This document shows positions 16,708 through 29,052 of a stretch of 32,878 nt of DNA, piece after piece; within the stretch, counting starts at the first letter, position 1; every line of letters starts with the position of its first letter. The notes under the pieces are model-generated. The model ran no database searches. It was not told the DNA's origin and saw only the letters and a program-made list of their open reading frames with translations. The translations under genes and the position numbers were made by a program. The stretch comes from Acidimicrobiaceae bacterium (GTDB lineage: Bacteria; Actinomycetota; Acidimicrobiia; Acidimicrobiales; Ilumatobacteraceae), in NCBI GenBank assembly GCA_002698945.1, contig NZZV01000001.1, positions 1 through 32,878 on the forward strand, read 5' to 3'.

Positions 16708-17632
16708 AGGTCTCCGCCCCACCCGGCAGGTGCCGGGCGCCGTTGGCGACGACGAAGTCCCACAGCGCCGACATCGCGGGCGTCGGCGCCGCATGGCGGT
16801 GGCGCAGCACGAACCAACTTCGCAGGATCGGGGTGCCGACGACGTCGAGCACCGCGAGTCGACCGTCGGCGACCTCGGGGGCGACCGTGTGTGAGGACAG
16901 CAGGGCGAGACCCAGGCCGGCCATCACGGCCTGCTTGATGGTCTCGTTGCTGCCGATCTCCATTCCGATCTGCGGCGTTTCGGGGAGTGCTGCGAACATG
17001 CGCTCGGTCAGCGCCCGCGTGCCAGAACCCTCCTCGCGCATCAGGAAGGTCTCCGACGACAGACCCTCGGCCCGGACTCGGTGACGTCCGACGAGCGGAT
17101 GCTCGGGGTGGGCGATCACCACGTGCGGGTGGGGCCCGAACTCGTGCGTGACGAGGTCGAAGGTGGGCGGCGGTCGCCCCATGATGCAGACGTCGATGTC
17201 GAGCGCAGCGAGCGCGGCGATCGTCTCGTCGCGGTTGCCGATCCGGAGCGTCACCTCGATGTCCGGGTGGTCGCCCCAGAAGGCGGCGAGCAGGTGTGGG
17301 GCGAAGTACTTCGCCGTGGACACCGCGCCGAGCGCGACCCGTCCGGTGCGACCCGTCCGGAGCCCTTCGAGGATGTCGTCACACGACCGGATCTCGATCT
17401 CGATGTGGTTCGCGGTCGCGAGTACCTGCTCGCCGGCATCGGTCAACCGGAGCCCTCGCGGCGTACGGAGCACGAGGTCGACGCCGGCGGCACGTTCGAG
17501 GAGCCGGATCTGCTGACCGACCGCGGGTGGGCTGACGTGGAGCTCGCGCGCTGCGGACGAGATCGTCCCGTGCTTGGCCACCGCGACCAGCGAACGGAGC
17601 TGCTTGAGGGTCGCTGCTTCCACCGGTCGCAC
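16706..17632 (-). CDS. cbbR: CbbR-like LysR-family regulator of the Calvin-cycle operon
   Basis: A LysR-type regulator of about 308 residues. The N-terminal winged helix-turn-helix is clear (LKQLRSLVAVAKHGTISSAARELHVSPPAVGQQIRLLE), and the rest is a periplasmic-binding-protein-like effector domain. In CbbR proteins this domain senses Calvin-cycle or redox metabolites such as RuBP, PEP or NADPH. Assignment as CbbR rests on the divergent position next to the fructose bisphosphatase-RuBisCO operon plus typical wording such as IDVCIMGRPP and MREEGSGTR. In-frame GTG codons at 17632 and 17623 are both possible starts; homology begins at LKQLRSL. It should bind the intergenic region 17633-17776. Confidence 0.9.
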   Translation of the reverse strand: MRPVEAATLKQLRSLVAVAKHGTISSAARELHVSPPAVGQQIRLLERAAGVDLVLRTPRGLRLTDAGEQVLATANHIEIEIRSCDDILEGLRTGRTGRVALGAVSTAKYFAPHLLAAFWGDHPDIEVTLRIGNRDETIAALAALDIDVCIMGRPPPTFDLVTHEFGPHPHVVIAHPEHPLVGRHRVRAEGLSSETFLMREEGSGTRALTERMFAALPETPQIGMEIGSNETIKQAVMAGLGLALLSSHTVAPEVADGRLAVLDVVGTPILRSWFVLRHRHAAPTPAMSALWDFVVANGARHLPGGAET

Positions 17633-17776
17633 GATAGGCCGTCGCACGGCCGGACGAAAGTCATCCTTTCGATCAACCAAGAATTGTTGTTCTTTACTTT
17701 CCACGGTCGACCCCATCATGATCACACGACCGCAGCCGGGTCGAACCCGAACCGGCACGACGACGAAGGACCGGCG
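17633..17776. promoter_or_regulatory. divergent cbbR / Calvin-cycle operon control region with LysR-type sites
   Basis: A 144-bp region that is locally AT-rich between 17656 and 17702. Two inverted repeats are visible: GAAAG-N5-CTTTC at 17656-17670 and AAGAA-N6-TTCTT at 17679-17694. They are about two helical turns apart, as expected for the recognition and activation sites of a LysR regulator. An AAGGA ribosome binding site at 17766-17770 precedes the TTG start of the bisphosphatase gene. Confidence 0.5.
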
Positions 17777-18820
17777 TTGATCAGGACGACAGACGACCAC
17801 ACCGTGCCCGAGCTCACCGATGTGGCACCCGAGGTGGCGACCACCATCCAGGCGGTCGCCCGGGGCGTCGCCCGGCTCGCCGCGATCCTGTCCGGACCGG
17901 CGACGGCGACCACCGCCGGTCGACGCAACGCTTCGGGCGACGCGCAGACGCCGCTCGACCTCGTGGCCCACGACCTGTTCGTCGACGTCTTGCGCGAGGC
18001 ACCCGTGCGTGCGGTCGCGTCGGAGGAGGCGGACGATCCCGTGCTGCTCGATCGTGATGCTCCGCTCGCGGTCGCGATCGACCCGCTCGACGGCTCGTCG
18101 AACGTGGCCATCAACGCGCCACTCGGCACGATCTTCTCGATCGTCGATGCGACGGCGACCGATCCGGGTGCTGTGCGCCGCGGAGCTGACGACCACGACG
18201 CGCCGTTCCTCGGAGACGGATCACGGATCGTCGCCAGCGGGTTGGCTCTGTTCGGGCCGAGCACGATGCTCGCGATCGCGGTCGCCGGCAGGGTCGGCGT
18301 GTACCGCCTCGACTCCGGTTCGGACCGCTACGAGGTCGAGACACCGCACCTCGAGGTACCAATCGACGGAGCGGAGTACGCCATCAATGCATCGAACTAC
18401 CGCCACTGGGCGCCCGAGGTCCGACGGTACGTCGACGACCTCGTCGCCGGGTCGGAAGGACCCCGTGGCACCAATACCAACACGCGCTGGGTCGCCGCGC
18501 TCGTGGCCGACGCCTACCGGATCCTGGTTCGCGGCGGCATCTACCTGTACCCCGCCGACCGACGTGACGGCTACGAGCACGGACGGTTGCGGTTGCTCTA
18601 CGAGGCGTATCCCGTCGCCCACCTGATCGAGACCGCCGGAGGCAGCGCGTCCGACGGCGAGCGTCGCATCCTCGATATGCCGGTGAGCGATCTGCACCAA
18701 CGCACGCCGCTCGTGTTCGGATCTGCCCGCGAGGTCGAACGGGTCGCCGACTATCGGACCGCTCGCGCCGACGGCGACCGCGCCCCCCTGTTCACGAACC
18801 GCGGGCTGTTCCGGAGCTGA
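17777..18820 (+). CDS. cbbF: class I fructose-1,6-bisphosphatase (Calvin-cycle type)
   Basis: Dephosphorylates fructose 1,6-bisphosphate (and possibly sedoheptulose 1,7-bisphosphate) in the regenerative part of the Calvin cycle. The 347-residue protein has the class I signature DPLDGSSNVAINAPLGTIFSI, with the metal-binding acidic residues, the upstream SEEAD, YAINASNYRHW, and the substrate-binding region GIYLYPADRRDGYEHGRLRLLYEAYP. I place the start at TTG 17777 with AAGGA seven bases upstream; a GTG at 17804 is an alternative giving VPELTDVAPEV. It is the first gene of the rightward operon, and only three bases separate it from the phosphoribulokinase gene. Confidence 0.93.
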   Translation: MIRTTDDHTVPELTDVAPEVATTIQAVARGVARLAAILSGPATATTAGRRNASGDAQTPLDLVAHDLFVDVLREAPVRAVASEEADDPVLLDRDAPLAVAIDPLDGSSNVAINAPLGTIFSIVDATATDPGAVRRGADDHDAPFLGDGSRIVASGLALFGPSTMLAIAVAGRVGVYRLDSGSDRYEVETPHLEVPIDGAEYAINASNYRHWAPEVRRYVDDLVAGSEGPRGTNTNTRWVAALVADAYRILVRGGIYLYPADRRDGYEHGRLRLLYEAYPVAHLIETAGGSASDGERRILDMPVSDLHQRTPLVFGSAREVERVADYRTARADGDRAPLFTNRGLFRS

Positions 18821-18823
18821 CCG

Positions 18824-19699
18824 ATGTCGACCCGCCATCCGATCATCTCGGTCACCGGCTCGTCGGGAGCCGGCACGACCACCGTCAAGGAGACGTTCGA
18901 CCAGATCTTCCGACGCGAGCACATCCGGGTCGCGACGATCGAGGGCGACGCGTTCCACCGATTCGACCGTGCCGCGATGCACGCCGAACTCGAGCGACGG
19001 ACCGCTGCCGGCGACCTCGAGTTCAGCCACTTCGGTGCCGACGCCAACCTGCTCGACGAGCTCGAGCAGACGTTCGCGTCCTACGCGCGGTGCGGCACGG
19101 GACGAACCCGTCACTACGTCCACGACACCACCGAGGCCGAACGGTACGGCGTCGATCCCGGTTGCTTCACCGACTGGGAGGACCTGGAGCCCGACACCGA
19201 CCTGCTCTTCTACGAGGGCCTGCACGGCGCCGTCGTCGACGACCGACGCAACATCGCCCGCCACGGCGACCTGAAGATCGGGGTCGTGCCGGTGATCAAT
19301 CTCGAGTGGATCCAGAAGATCCATCGCGACTCGGACGCTCGTGGCCACACGACCGACGCGATCACGAACACGATCCTTCGGCGTCTGCCCGACTACGTCC
19401 GCTACATCTGCCCGCAGTTCACGGAGACCGACGTGAACTTCCAGCGCGTCCCGGTCGTCGACACGTCCAACCCGTTCATCGCCCGGCACATCCCGACCGC
19501 CGACGAGTCGGTCGTCGTGATCCGGTTCCGCGACCCGCACGGCATCGACTTCCCGTACCTGCTGTCGATGATCGACCGGAGCTGGATGAGCCGGGCCAAC
19601 TCGATCGTGATCCCCGGCGGCAAGCTCGACCTGGCGATGCAGCTGATCCTCACACCGCTGATCCGGCGATTGATCGAGCGGAAGCGGCACGCCCGATGA
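18824..19699 (+). CDS. cbbP: phosphoribulokinase, class I (bacterial type)
   Basis: Phosphorylates ribulose 5-phosphate to ribulose 1,5-bisphosphate, the RuBisCO substrate; with RuBisCO it defines the Calvin cycle. The 291-residue length and sequence match the proteobacterial-type octameric kinases rather than the longer plant and cyanobacterial ones. The P-loop is GSSGAGTTTVK, the catalytic Asp region is IEGDAFHRFDR, the Walker B acidic residue is in LLFYEGLHGAVV, and PVINLEWIQKIHRD is conserved. No regulatory cysteine pair of the plant kind is present. The stop overlaps the transketolase start by four bases (ATGA). Confidence 0.96.
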   Translation: MSTRHPIISVTGSSGAGTTTVKETFDQIFRREHIRVATIEGDAFHRFDRAAMHAELERRTAAGDLEFSHFGADANLLDELEQTFASYARCGTGRTRHYVHDTTEAERYGVDPGCFTDWEDLEPDTDLLFYEGLHGAVVDDRRNIARHGDLKIGVVPVINLEWIQKIHRDSDARGHTTDAITNTILRRLPDYVRYICPQFTETDVNFQRVPVVDTSNPFIARHIPTADESVVVIRFRDPHGIDFPYLLSMIDRSWMSRANSIVIPGGKLDLAMQLILTPLIRRLIERKRHAR

Positions 19700-21764
19700 G
19701 CACGGCCACGTCCGGCGCGAGCACCGCGGAGCACGTCGACCCGATCGACGTCGCTGCGACACAGCGGCTGGCGACCGCCGTGCGGATGCTCGCCGCCGAC
19801 ATGGTCGACGCCGCCGACTCCGGCCACCCCGGGCTCCCGCTCGGCGCCGCTGACGTCGCGACCGTGCTGTTCACCCGACACCTCGTGTTCGACGCCGCCG
19901 ACCCGGCGTGGCCGGACCGCGACCGGTTCGTCCTGTCGGCCGGGCACGGGTCGGCCCTGCTCTACGCACTCGGGTACCTCTGCGGGGTCGCCGGGGTCCG
20001 GCTCGATCACCTCCGCCGGTTCCGCCGACTCGGCAGCCCCTGCGCCGGCCACCCCGAGCACGGTGAGTTCCCGATCGCCGACACCACGACGGGACCGCTC
20101 GGACAGGGCATCGCCAACGCGGTCGGGATGGCGATCGCCGAGGAGCGACTGCGACACGACTTCGGCAACGACCTGTGCGACCACCACACCTGGGTCCTCG
20201 CCGGCGACGGATGCCTGATGGAAGGCGTCACCGCCGAGGCGATCGCGCTCGCCGGCCACCTACGTCTGCGACGCCTCGTGCTCCTGTGGGACGACAACAG
20301 GATCACGATCGACGGACCCACGGCTCAATCGACCACCGAGGACCAGCTGGCACGCTTCGCGGCCGCAGGCTGGACGGTCGCGTCCGTCGACGGTCACGAC
20401 CCACTCGAGATCGACGCCGCACTGACGGCCGCCCGCGAGGCCACCCGCCCGACGTTGGTGGCGTGCCGAACCACGATCGGCAAAGGGGCCCCGACCAAGG
20501 CGGGCATCGCCGCCGTGCACGGGTCGCCGCTCGGTGCGGCCGAACGAGCCGCGATGGCAGACCGGCTCGATTGGGGGCATCCCCCGTTCGAGATCCCAGC
20601 AGACCTCCACGCCGAGTGGCGCGCGGCCGGCACCCGGTCGCGCGGTCGGCGCGAGCACTGGACGCAGAACATCGCATCGCATCCGCTGGGCCCAGCGCTG
20701 TCCAGCCGGCTTGCCGACCCGACCCCGTCCGGCACCGTCCGGCTCGCGACGCTGCGGACGGACCTGCTCGCCACCCTGCCCACGGTCGCGACTCGGGCGA
20801 TCAACGCCACGGTGATCGACGCCCTCGACGCTGACACGGCGCGATCCGGCCGAGACGACGGCAGCGGCTCGCTGCTCGGTGGCTCGGCCGACCTGGCCGG
20901 ATCGAACGGCTTCGGGTTCGCGCGGCGTCGTCCGTTCACTGCTGCCGACCGCGGCGGCAATTTCGTCAACTACGGCATCCGAGAACACGCGATGGCGGCG
21001 GCGACGAACGGCATCGCGCTCCACGGTGGCTTCCGGCCCTACGCCGGGACCTTCCTGGCGTTCAGCGACTACTCCCGGCCGGCGATCCGGCTGGCCGCGC
21101 TGATGCGTCTCGGGGTCGTCCACGTCTTCACCCACGACTCGATCGGCGTTGGCGAGGACGGCCCCACCCACCAGCCCGTCGAGCACGTCTGCGCGCTGCG
21201 GGCCATCCCCGGGCTCGTCGTCATCCGGCCCGCCGACGCGGTCGAGACCGTGGAGGCGTGGCAGTTCGCGCTGTCGAGCGACGACCGCCCGACCGCGCTC
21301 GTGCTCACCCGACAAGCGGTCGCACCACTCGATCGGCACGAACGGGCGCCCGACGGCGTCGCTGCCGGCGGCTACGTTGTGGCCGAGCCGTCCGAGGCTT
21401 CCGTGACCCTGCTGGCCTCGGGATCCGAGGTGGGCATCGCGGTCGGCGCCGCCCAGATCCTCGCCTCCGACGGCATCGCCGCGCGGATCGTCTCGATGCC
21501 GTCGATGGAACTCTTCGCCGACAGACCGACCGCCGAGCGCGACGCCGTACTCGGCGAGCTCCCTCGGATCGCGGTCGAGGCGACGATCGGCCAGTCGTGG
21601 CAGCGCTGGCTGCGGCCCGGTGACACGTTCGTCGGGATGAGCGGCTTCGGCGCCTCGGCGCCCGGGCCCGACCTGTTCGAGCACTTCGGCATCACGCCCA
21701 CCGCCGTCGCCGAGGCTGGACGCGCTGCTCTCCACCCGCCGGTCACACGACAAGGAGCCCACTG

Positions 21765-21765
<1 letters not shown>
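19696..21765 (+). CDS. cbbT: transketolase
   Basis: Thiamine-diphosphate enzyme that moves two-carbon units between sugar phosphates to regenerate ribulose 5-phosphate. The 689-residue length is typical. Visible landmarks are [47 protein letters not shown], the TPP motif beginning GDGCLMEGV and ending in the DDNRI segment, the catalytic glutamate region [11 protein letters not shown], and [19 protein letters not shown]. The ATG at 19696 overlaps the kinase stop. The copy is probably dedicated to CO2 fixation because it is locked into this operon; the host may have another for the pentose phosphate pathway. Confidence 0.96.
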
Positions 21766-24357
<2,592 letters not shown>

Positions 24358-24389
24358 CAGGCAACACCACCGAACGAGAGGACTTCACG

Positions 24390-24809
24390 ATGCGACTCAC
24401 CCAGGGCATGTTCAGCTTCCTGCCGGACCTCACCGACGACGAGATCGCGGCCCAGGTCGACTACTTCATCCGCAACGGCTGGGCGGTGTCGATCGAACAC
24501 ACCGACGATCCCCACCCGCGCAACACCTACTGGGAGATGTGGGGGCAGCCGATGTTCGACCTCGGCAGCACACGGCCATTCATGACCGCCCTCGCCGAGT
24601 GCCGGGAGGCGATGCAGAGTGCCTACATCCGGGTGACGGCGTTCGACGCGACGAAGGGGTGGGAGAGCCCGCGCGCCTCGTTCATCGCCCACCGGCCGAC
24701 GGCCGAGGACGGGTTCGCGCTCGCACGCACGAGCGTGCAGGGCCGGACCCAGCGCTACGGCATCCGCGCCGACGTCACCGACCGGCCGACCGCAGGCCGC
24801 TACCGATGA
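24390..24809 (+). CDS. cbbS: RuBisCO small subunit, red-type
   Basis: A 139-residue small subunit. [22 protein letters not shown] is the typical red-type N-terminus. [30 protein letters not shown] and the segment after it form the core fold. The tail ([18 protein letters not shown]) is the C-terminal extension that forms the central beta-barrel in red-type enzymes and replaces the green-type loop. GAGAGGA precedes the ATG at 24390. The stop overlaps the cbbX start by four bases. Confidence 0.95.
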   Translation: MRLTQGMFSFLPDLTDDEIAAQVDYFIRNGWAVSIEHTDDPHPRNTYWEMWGQPMFDLGSTRPFMTALAECREAMQSAYIRVTAFDATKGWESPRASFIAHRPTAEDGFALARTSVQGRTQRYGIRADVTDRPTAGRYR

Positions 24810-25744
24810 ACGCGCCGACCCCCGTCGACGAGGCCGGCCCCGACCGCATCGCCGGTCCGGACGTCGTCGATCTCGGCGCCGAGCGGCGGGCGACGGGGAT
24901 CGACGACTACCTCGCCGGGCTCGACGCCCGACTGGTCGGCCTGACGCCGGTCAAGCAGCGGATCGACGAGATCGCCGCGCTGCTGCTCGTCGACCGCGTC
25001 CGTACACGGGTCGGGCTGGCGACCGGTCCGCCGACCCTGCACATGAGCTTCACCGGCAACCCGGGCACCGGCAAGACGACGGTGGCGTCGGCGATGGGCG
25101 AGATCCTGCATCGGCTCGGCTACCTCCGGTCCGCTCGGGTGGTGTCGGTCACACGCGACGACCTCGTCGGCGAGTACATCGGCCACACCGCACCCAAGAC
25201 GAAGGACGTGCTCCAGCGCGCCGCGGGTGGCGTGCTCTTCATCGACGAGGCGTACTACCTGTATCGGCCGGAGAACGAACGCGACTATGGCCAAGAGGCG
25301 ATCGAAATCCTGCTGCAGGTGATGGAGGAGCAGCGGGACGACCTCGTGGTGATCCTCGCCGGCTACGCCGACCGCATGGAGCGGTTCTTCGGCTCCAACC
25401 CCGGGTTCCGCAGCCGAGTCGCTCACCACATCGACTTTCCCGACTTCGACGACGGCGAACTCGTCCGCATCGGTGAGATGTTGTTGGCCGACCAGCAGTA
25501 CCGGCTCTCCGACGACGCCCGCGCCACGCTGTTCGACTACGTCGGGCGTCGTCGTTCGCAGCCTCACTTCGCCAACGCCCGATCGGTCCGGAACGCGTTG
25601 GACCGTGCCCGGCTGCGCCAGGCCAATCGTCACGTCACGGCCGGCACCGTGGCGGTCGACGACCTGAGCGTGATCGAGGCCGACGACTTGGCGGTGAGTC
25701 GCGTGTTCAACGACCGACCCGACGACGCCCGGGAGTCGCGATGA
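24806..25744 (+). CDS. cbbX: CbbX, red-type RuBisCO activase (AAA+)
   Basis: AAA+ remodeller that frees red-type RuBisCO from inhibitory sugar phosphates by tugging the large-subunit C-terminus. The 312-residue protein has Walker [10 protein letters not shown] near residue 84, pore loop [11 protein letters not shown] near 122, Walker [14 protein letters not shown] near 141, and sensor and arginine-finger region [20 protein letters not shown]. About 30 extra N-terminal residues rich in Pro, Asp and Gly precede the usual start of homology. It is locked to cbbS by an ATGA overlap and to the epimerase by another four-base overlap. Confidence 0.95.
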   Translation: MNAPTPVDEAGPDRIAGPDVVDLGAERRATGIDDYLAGLDARLVGLTPVKQRIDEIAALLLVDRVRTRVGLATGPPTLHMSFTGNPGTGKTTVASAMGEILHRLGYLRSARVVSVTRDDLVGEYIGHTAPKTKDVLQRAAGGVLFIDEAYYLYRPENERDYGQEAIEILLQVMEEQRDDLVVILAGYADRMERFFGSNPGFRSRVAHHIDFPDFDDGELVRIGEMLLADQQYRLSDDARATLFDYVGRRRSQPHFANARSVRNALDRARLRQANRHVTAGTVAVDDLSVIEADDLAVSRVFNDRPDDARESR

Positions 25745-26427
25745 CCGCCCCGACGGTGATCGCGCCGTCGATCCTTGCCTGCGACTTCGGAAGGCTCGCA
25801 GCCGAGGTCGCCGAGGTCGCGGAGGGTGGAGCCGAGTGGATCCACGTCGATGTGATGGACGGTCACTTCGTGCCGAATCTGACGATCGGGCCGGCCGTGG
25901 TCGCCGCGGTCCGCGCTGCGACCGACCGAGTGGTCGACGTGCACCTCATGATCGAGCCCGTCGACGCGTACATCGAGGCGTTCGCCGGGGCGGGCGCCGA
26001 CGTCATCACGGTGCACGCCGAGGCGACGCGGCACCTCGACCGCACCCTCGCCGCGGTCCGCGATCTCGGCGTGCAGGCCGGTGTCGCGCTCAACCCGGCG
26101 ACCCCGGCCGCGACGGTGCGCCACGTCCTCGACCGCGTCGACCTCGTGCTGGCGATGACCGTCAACCCGGGCTTCGGCGGCCAACGGTACCTCGAGAGCG
26201 TGGAGCCCAAGCTGGTCGAACTGGCCGAGATGGTCGGTGATCGGCCGATCCGGCTGGAGGTCGACGGTGGGATCGACGCCACGACGGCACCGAGGGCCGC
26301 CGCGGCCGGGGCCGACACGTTCGTCGCCGGCTCCGCTGTGTTCGGCGCGAACGTCAGATCGTCGGCGATCGCCGAACTTCGTGGGGCGGCCACACAGGCC
26401 CGCCTCACGACGTCGGTGGAGACCTGA
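25741..26427 (+). CDS. cbbE: ribulose-phosphate 3-epimerase
   Basis: Interconverts xylulose 5-phosphate and ribulose 5-phosphate, feeding the phosphoribulokinase. The 228-residue TIM barrel shows [13 protein letters not shown], the metal site [45 protein letters not shown] and [13 protein letters not shown]. All the metal-ligand histidines and aspartates of the family are present. The ATG at 25741 overlaps the cbbX stop. Two bases separate its stop from the following NuoF-like gene, so that gene is probably in the same transcript. Confidence 0.95.
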   Translation: MTAPTVIAPSILACDFGRLAAEVAEVAEGGAEWIHVDVMDGHFVPNLTIGPAVVAAVRAATDRVVDVHLMIEPVDAYIEAFAGAGADVITVHAEATRHLDRTLAAVRDLGVQAGVALNPATPAATVRHVLDRVDLVLAMTVNPGFGGQRYLESVEPKLVELAEMVGDRPIRLEVDGGIDATTAPRAAAAGADTFVAGSAVFGANVRSSAIAELRGAATQARLTTSVET

Positions 26428-26429
26428 TC

Positions 26430-27890
26430 ATGACCCGACAGCGTTGGCGGGCCCGGCGGGTGCTCCATCCGGTGACCCTCCGCTGTCTTTCCGACTACGT
26501 CGGCATCGGCGGCGGTGCCGGCCTCGAACTCACCCGACGGATCAGTGCGGACGACCTCATCGATCGGGTGGTCGCCAGCGGCTTGCGCGGCCGCGGCGGT
26601 GCCGGGTTCCCCGTCGGGCGCAAGTGGCGAACAGTGGCAGACCAGCATCGCCACAGCGGAATCGCCCCTGTGGTCGTGGTCAACGGTGCCGAAGGCGAGC
26701 CCGGCACGTTCAAGGACAGATCGATCATCCGCAACAATCCCTACGCCGTCATCGAGGGTGCCCTGATCGCGGGCGTCGCGGTCGGTGCCTCCGACGTCGT
26801 CATCGCGACGAAGCGGAGCTTCGAGCACGAGGGTCGGCGGCTCGCCGACGCGATCGCCGAGATCCGAGCCGCCGACTGGTCGTCGATCCCGATCCATCTC
26901 TTCCACGGACCCGACGAGTACCTGTACGGCGAGGAGAGCGCACTCCTCGAATGCCTCGACGGTCGCGGTCCCTTTCCACGCGTCTCGCCGACCTACCGCA
27001 TCGGTCTGCTCGAAACACGCGACTGGCGTGGAGTCGTCGGACCGGCGCTCGTGAACAACGTCGAGTCGCTGGCAAACGTCCCGAAGATCGTCGCTCGTGG
27101 GCCCGAATGGTTCCGCCGGATCGGCACCGCCGACTCGCCGGGCAGTTCGGTCGTAACCGTCACTGGCGACCGGGTCCGCCACGGTGTCGCCGAGGTCCGT
27201 CTGGGCACGCCACTGCGGACGGTCCTGCGGGCGATCGGCGGTGACATGCGGTCGCAACCACCGATCAAGGCGGTGCTGTCCGGTGTCGCCAACCCGCTGC
27301 TCCTCCCACCCGGGTTGGCGGCGCCGATCAGCTACGAGGGGCTGCGGGCGGCAGGTGGTGGGCTCGGTTCCGGCGGGTTCATCGTGTTCGACGCGTCGAC
27401 CGACATGGCCGCCGTCGCGGCCGGCGTGGCGCGCTTCCTGGCGATCGAGTCGTGCGGTCAGTGCTCGCCGTGCAAGCTCGACGGGTTGCTGCTCGCCGCC
27501 GTGCTCGCCCGGCTGTGTCGCAACGAGAGTCGGCGAGGCGATCTCGATCTGATCAGCCGGCGGTCGCGGACGGTCGCCTACGGCGCCCGGTGCTACCTCG
27601 GGATCCAGCACGAGACCGTGCTGTGCTCGATCCTCGAGCACTTCTGGGCCGAGTTCGAGGCGCACGCGAGCCGCGTCGCTCCGGCGGTCGATCCGGTCGC
27701 GATCACCGAGCTCGTCGACATCCGCGACGGACGTGCCGTGCGCGACGACCGACATCATCGGAAGCAACCCGACTGGTCGTACGGCCTCGCGCACTCGGGC
27801 AAGACCCCCGCGGAGCGACGCAGCGAGCTGGCGAGTTCGTGCCGGGTCGAGCTGAGCTCCCGCCCCGCACGGTTGGCGCTCGATGGATAG
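26430..27890 (+). CDS. orphan NuoF/HoxF-like NADH-binding flavoprotein
   Basis: A 486-residue homologue of the FMN- and NADH-binding 51-kDa subunit of complex I and of NAD-reducing hydrogenases. The FMN site GLRGRGGAGFPVGRKW (51-66), the NADH site VNGAEGEPGTFKDRS (84-98), YLYGEESALLECLDG (164-178) and VNNVESLANV are intact. The N3-type [4Fe-4S] ligands C342, C345, C348 (ESCGQCSPCK) and C388 are all present. There is no NuoE-like thioredoxin-fold partner and no NuoG in the window, and no fused extra ferredoxin domain. The last 60 residues are charged and unassigned. Position between the epimerase and hypA suggests a link between H2-derived electrons and NAD(H) for CO2 fixation; this is inference, and an electron donor or acceptor still has to be identified. 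Confidence 0.88.
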   Translation: MTRQRWRARRVLHPVTLRCLSDYVGIGGGAGLELTRRISADDLIDRVVASGLRGRGGAGFPVGRKWRTVADQHRHSGIAPVVVVNGAEGEPGTFKDRSIIRNNPYAVIEGALIAGVAVGASDVVIATKRSFEHEGRRLADAIAEIRAADWSSIPIHLFHGPDEYLYGEESALLECLDGRGPFPRVSPTYRIGLLETRDWRGVVGPALVNNVESLANVPKIVARGPEWFRRIGTADSPGSSVVTVTGDRVRHGVAEVRLGTPLRTVLRAIGGDMRSQPPIKAVLSGVANPLLLPPGLAAPISYEGLRAAGGGLGSGGFIVFDASTDMAAVAAGVARFLAIESCGQCSPCKLDGLLLAAVLARLCRNESRRGDLDLISRRSRTVAYGARCYLGIQHETVLCSILEHFWAEFEAHASRVAPAVDPVAITELVDIRDGRAVRDDRHHRKQPDWSYGLAHSGKTPAERRSELASSCRVELSSRPARLALDG

Positions 27891-27924
27891 ACGCTGCGCC
27901 GACGACGGCCTACCGTGAGCCCCG

Positions 27925-28275
27925 ATGCACGAGTTCTCGCTATGCCGGGCGATCGCCGCGACCGTCGAGTCGCACGCCGACGGGCGCCCGGTGTCGGTCG
28001 TGCGGATCACCGTCGGCCACTTCCGGCAGGTCGTCCCTGACTCGATGGTGCACTGCTGGGAGCTACAGGTACACGGCACGGAGCTGGATGGTTCACGCCT
28101 CGTTATCGACGAAGTCCCAGCGGTGATCGAATGCGCCGGCTGCGGGGCCAGGACGACGCTCGAGTTGCCGGTCCATCGCTGCGGGCAGTGCGACAGCCTA
28201 TCGACGCGCCTGATCAGCGGCGAGGAGTTCCTGATCGACTCGATCGACATTCACACCACTCCCGAGGAGGTCTAG
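27925..28275 (+). CDS. hypA: HypA, nickel metallochaperone
   Basis: HypA hands nickel to the hydrogenase large subunit together with HypB. The 116-residue protein begins MHEFSLCRAI, with the nickel-binding His2 and Glu3, and has the zinc-binding pairs ECAGCG and RCGQCD. The C-terminal 25 residues (ISGEEFLIDSIDIH) are typical. It starts 34 bases after the NuoF-like gene and its stop abuts the hypB ATG with no spacer, so both are transcribed from the Calvin-cycle side rather than with hypCDEF. Confidence 0.94.
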   Translation: MHEFSLCRAIAATVESHADGRPVSVVRITVGHFRQVVPDSMVHCWELQVHGTELDGSRLVIDEVPAVIECAGCGARTTLELPVHRCGQCDSLSTRLISGEEFLIDSIDIHTTPEEV

Positions 28276-29052
28276 ATGGGACGATTCCACCGCCACGCCG
28301 ACGGCACCGTGCACGACCACGAGCACGAGCACGAGCACGAGCACGACCACGAGCATCGCGACGTCGGTGACCACAGCGCCTACGAGACCGGGCCGCAACG
28401 GGTCGCGATCCTCGAAACCATCCTCGGCGAGAACGACCGGATCGCCGACATGAACCGCCGCGACCTCGTCTCCGCTTGTGTGCGATCGATCAACCTGATG
28501 TCATCACCTGGCGCGGGCAAGACGACGCTATTGCGTCGTGTGATCCCAGCGCTCGCCGAGCGCGGCACACGAGTGGGCGTGCTCGAAGGCGACATCGCAA
28601 CGTCGATCGACGCCGACCGACTGTCCGACGTCGGCGCGGCCGCGGTCGCACTGGTCAACACCAACGCCGGGTTCGGCGGCGAGTGCCACCTCGACGCGGT
28701 GATGGTGCGATCCGGCCTCGACCGACTTCCCCTGGACCAACTCGACCTGCTCGTGATCGAGAACGTCGGCAACCTCGTGTGCCCCGCCGAGTTCGACGTC
28801 GGCCAGGACCGACGCGCAATGGTCTACGCGATCACGGAGGGCGAGGAGAAGCCCCTCAAGTACCCTGTGATGTTCCACGCGGTCGACGTCGTCTTCGTCA
28901 ACAAGATCGACCTCCTCCCGCACCTCGATTTCGATCTCGCCGCGTTCCACTCGAACCTCCGAGCGGTCAACCCGGCGGCCGACATCATCGAGGTGAGCGC
29001 GACCACCGGCGACGGTCTCGAACGAGCGGTCGAGTGGTTCCAGAGTTCCTAG
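28276..29052 (+). CDS. hypB: HypB, nickel-delivery GTPase with histidine-rich N-terminus
   Basis: GTPase that loads nickel with HypA. The 258-residue protein has a histidine-glutamate stretch at residues 13-27, encoded by a run of GAGCAC hexamers (28315-28352), which can store or bind nickel. GTPase motifs follow: P-loop SSPGAGKTTLLRR near 76, EGDIATSIDADR, the nickel/zinc site region NAGFGGECHLDA, VIENVGNLVCP and the base-specificity motif NKIDLLPH. Length is normal for the His-rich subclass. The ribosome binding site GAGGAGG lies inside the end of hypA. It is the last recognisable gene of the island. Confidence 0.95.
   Translation: MGRFHRHADGTVHDHEHEHEHEHDHEHRDVGDHSAYETGPQRVAILETILGENDRIADMNRRDLVSACVRSINLMSSPGAGKTTLLRRVIPALAERGTRVGVLEGDIATSIDADRLSDVGAAAVALVNTNAGFGGECHLDAVMVRSGLDRLPLDQLDLLVIENVGNLVCPAEFDVGQDRRAMVYAITEGEEKPLKYPVMFHAVDVVFVNKIDLLPHLDFDLAAFHSNLRAVNPAADIIEVSATTGDGLERAVEWFQSS

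Noticed and set aside
25863-28250. A 795-codon minus-strand open frame opposite the epimerase, NuoF-like and hypA genes
   Set aside because: The plus-strand genes under it all carry intact catalytic motifs; the antisense product has none.
28315-28352. GAGCAC hexamer run considered as a CRISPR-like or satellite repeat
   Set aside because: It encodes the histidine-glutamate stretch of HypB, a known nickel-binding feature; there are no spacers.
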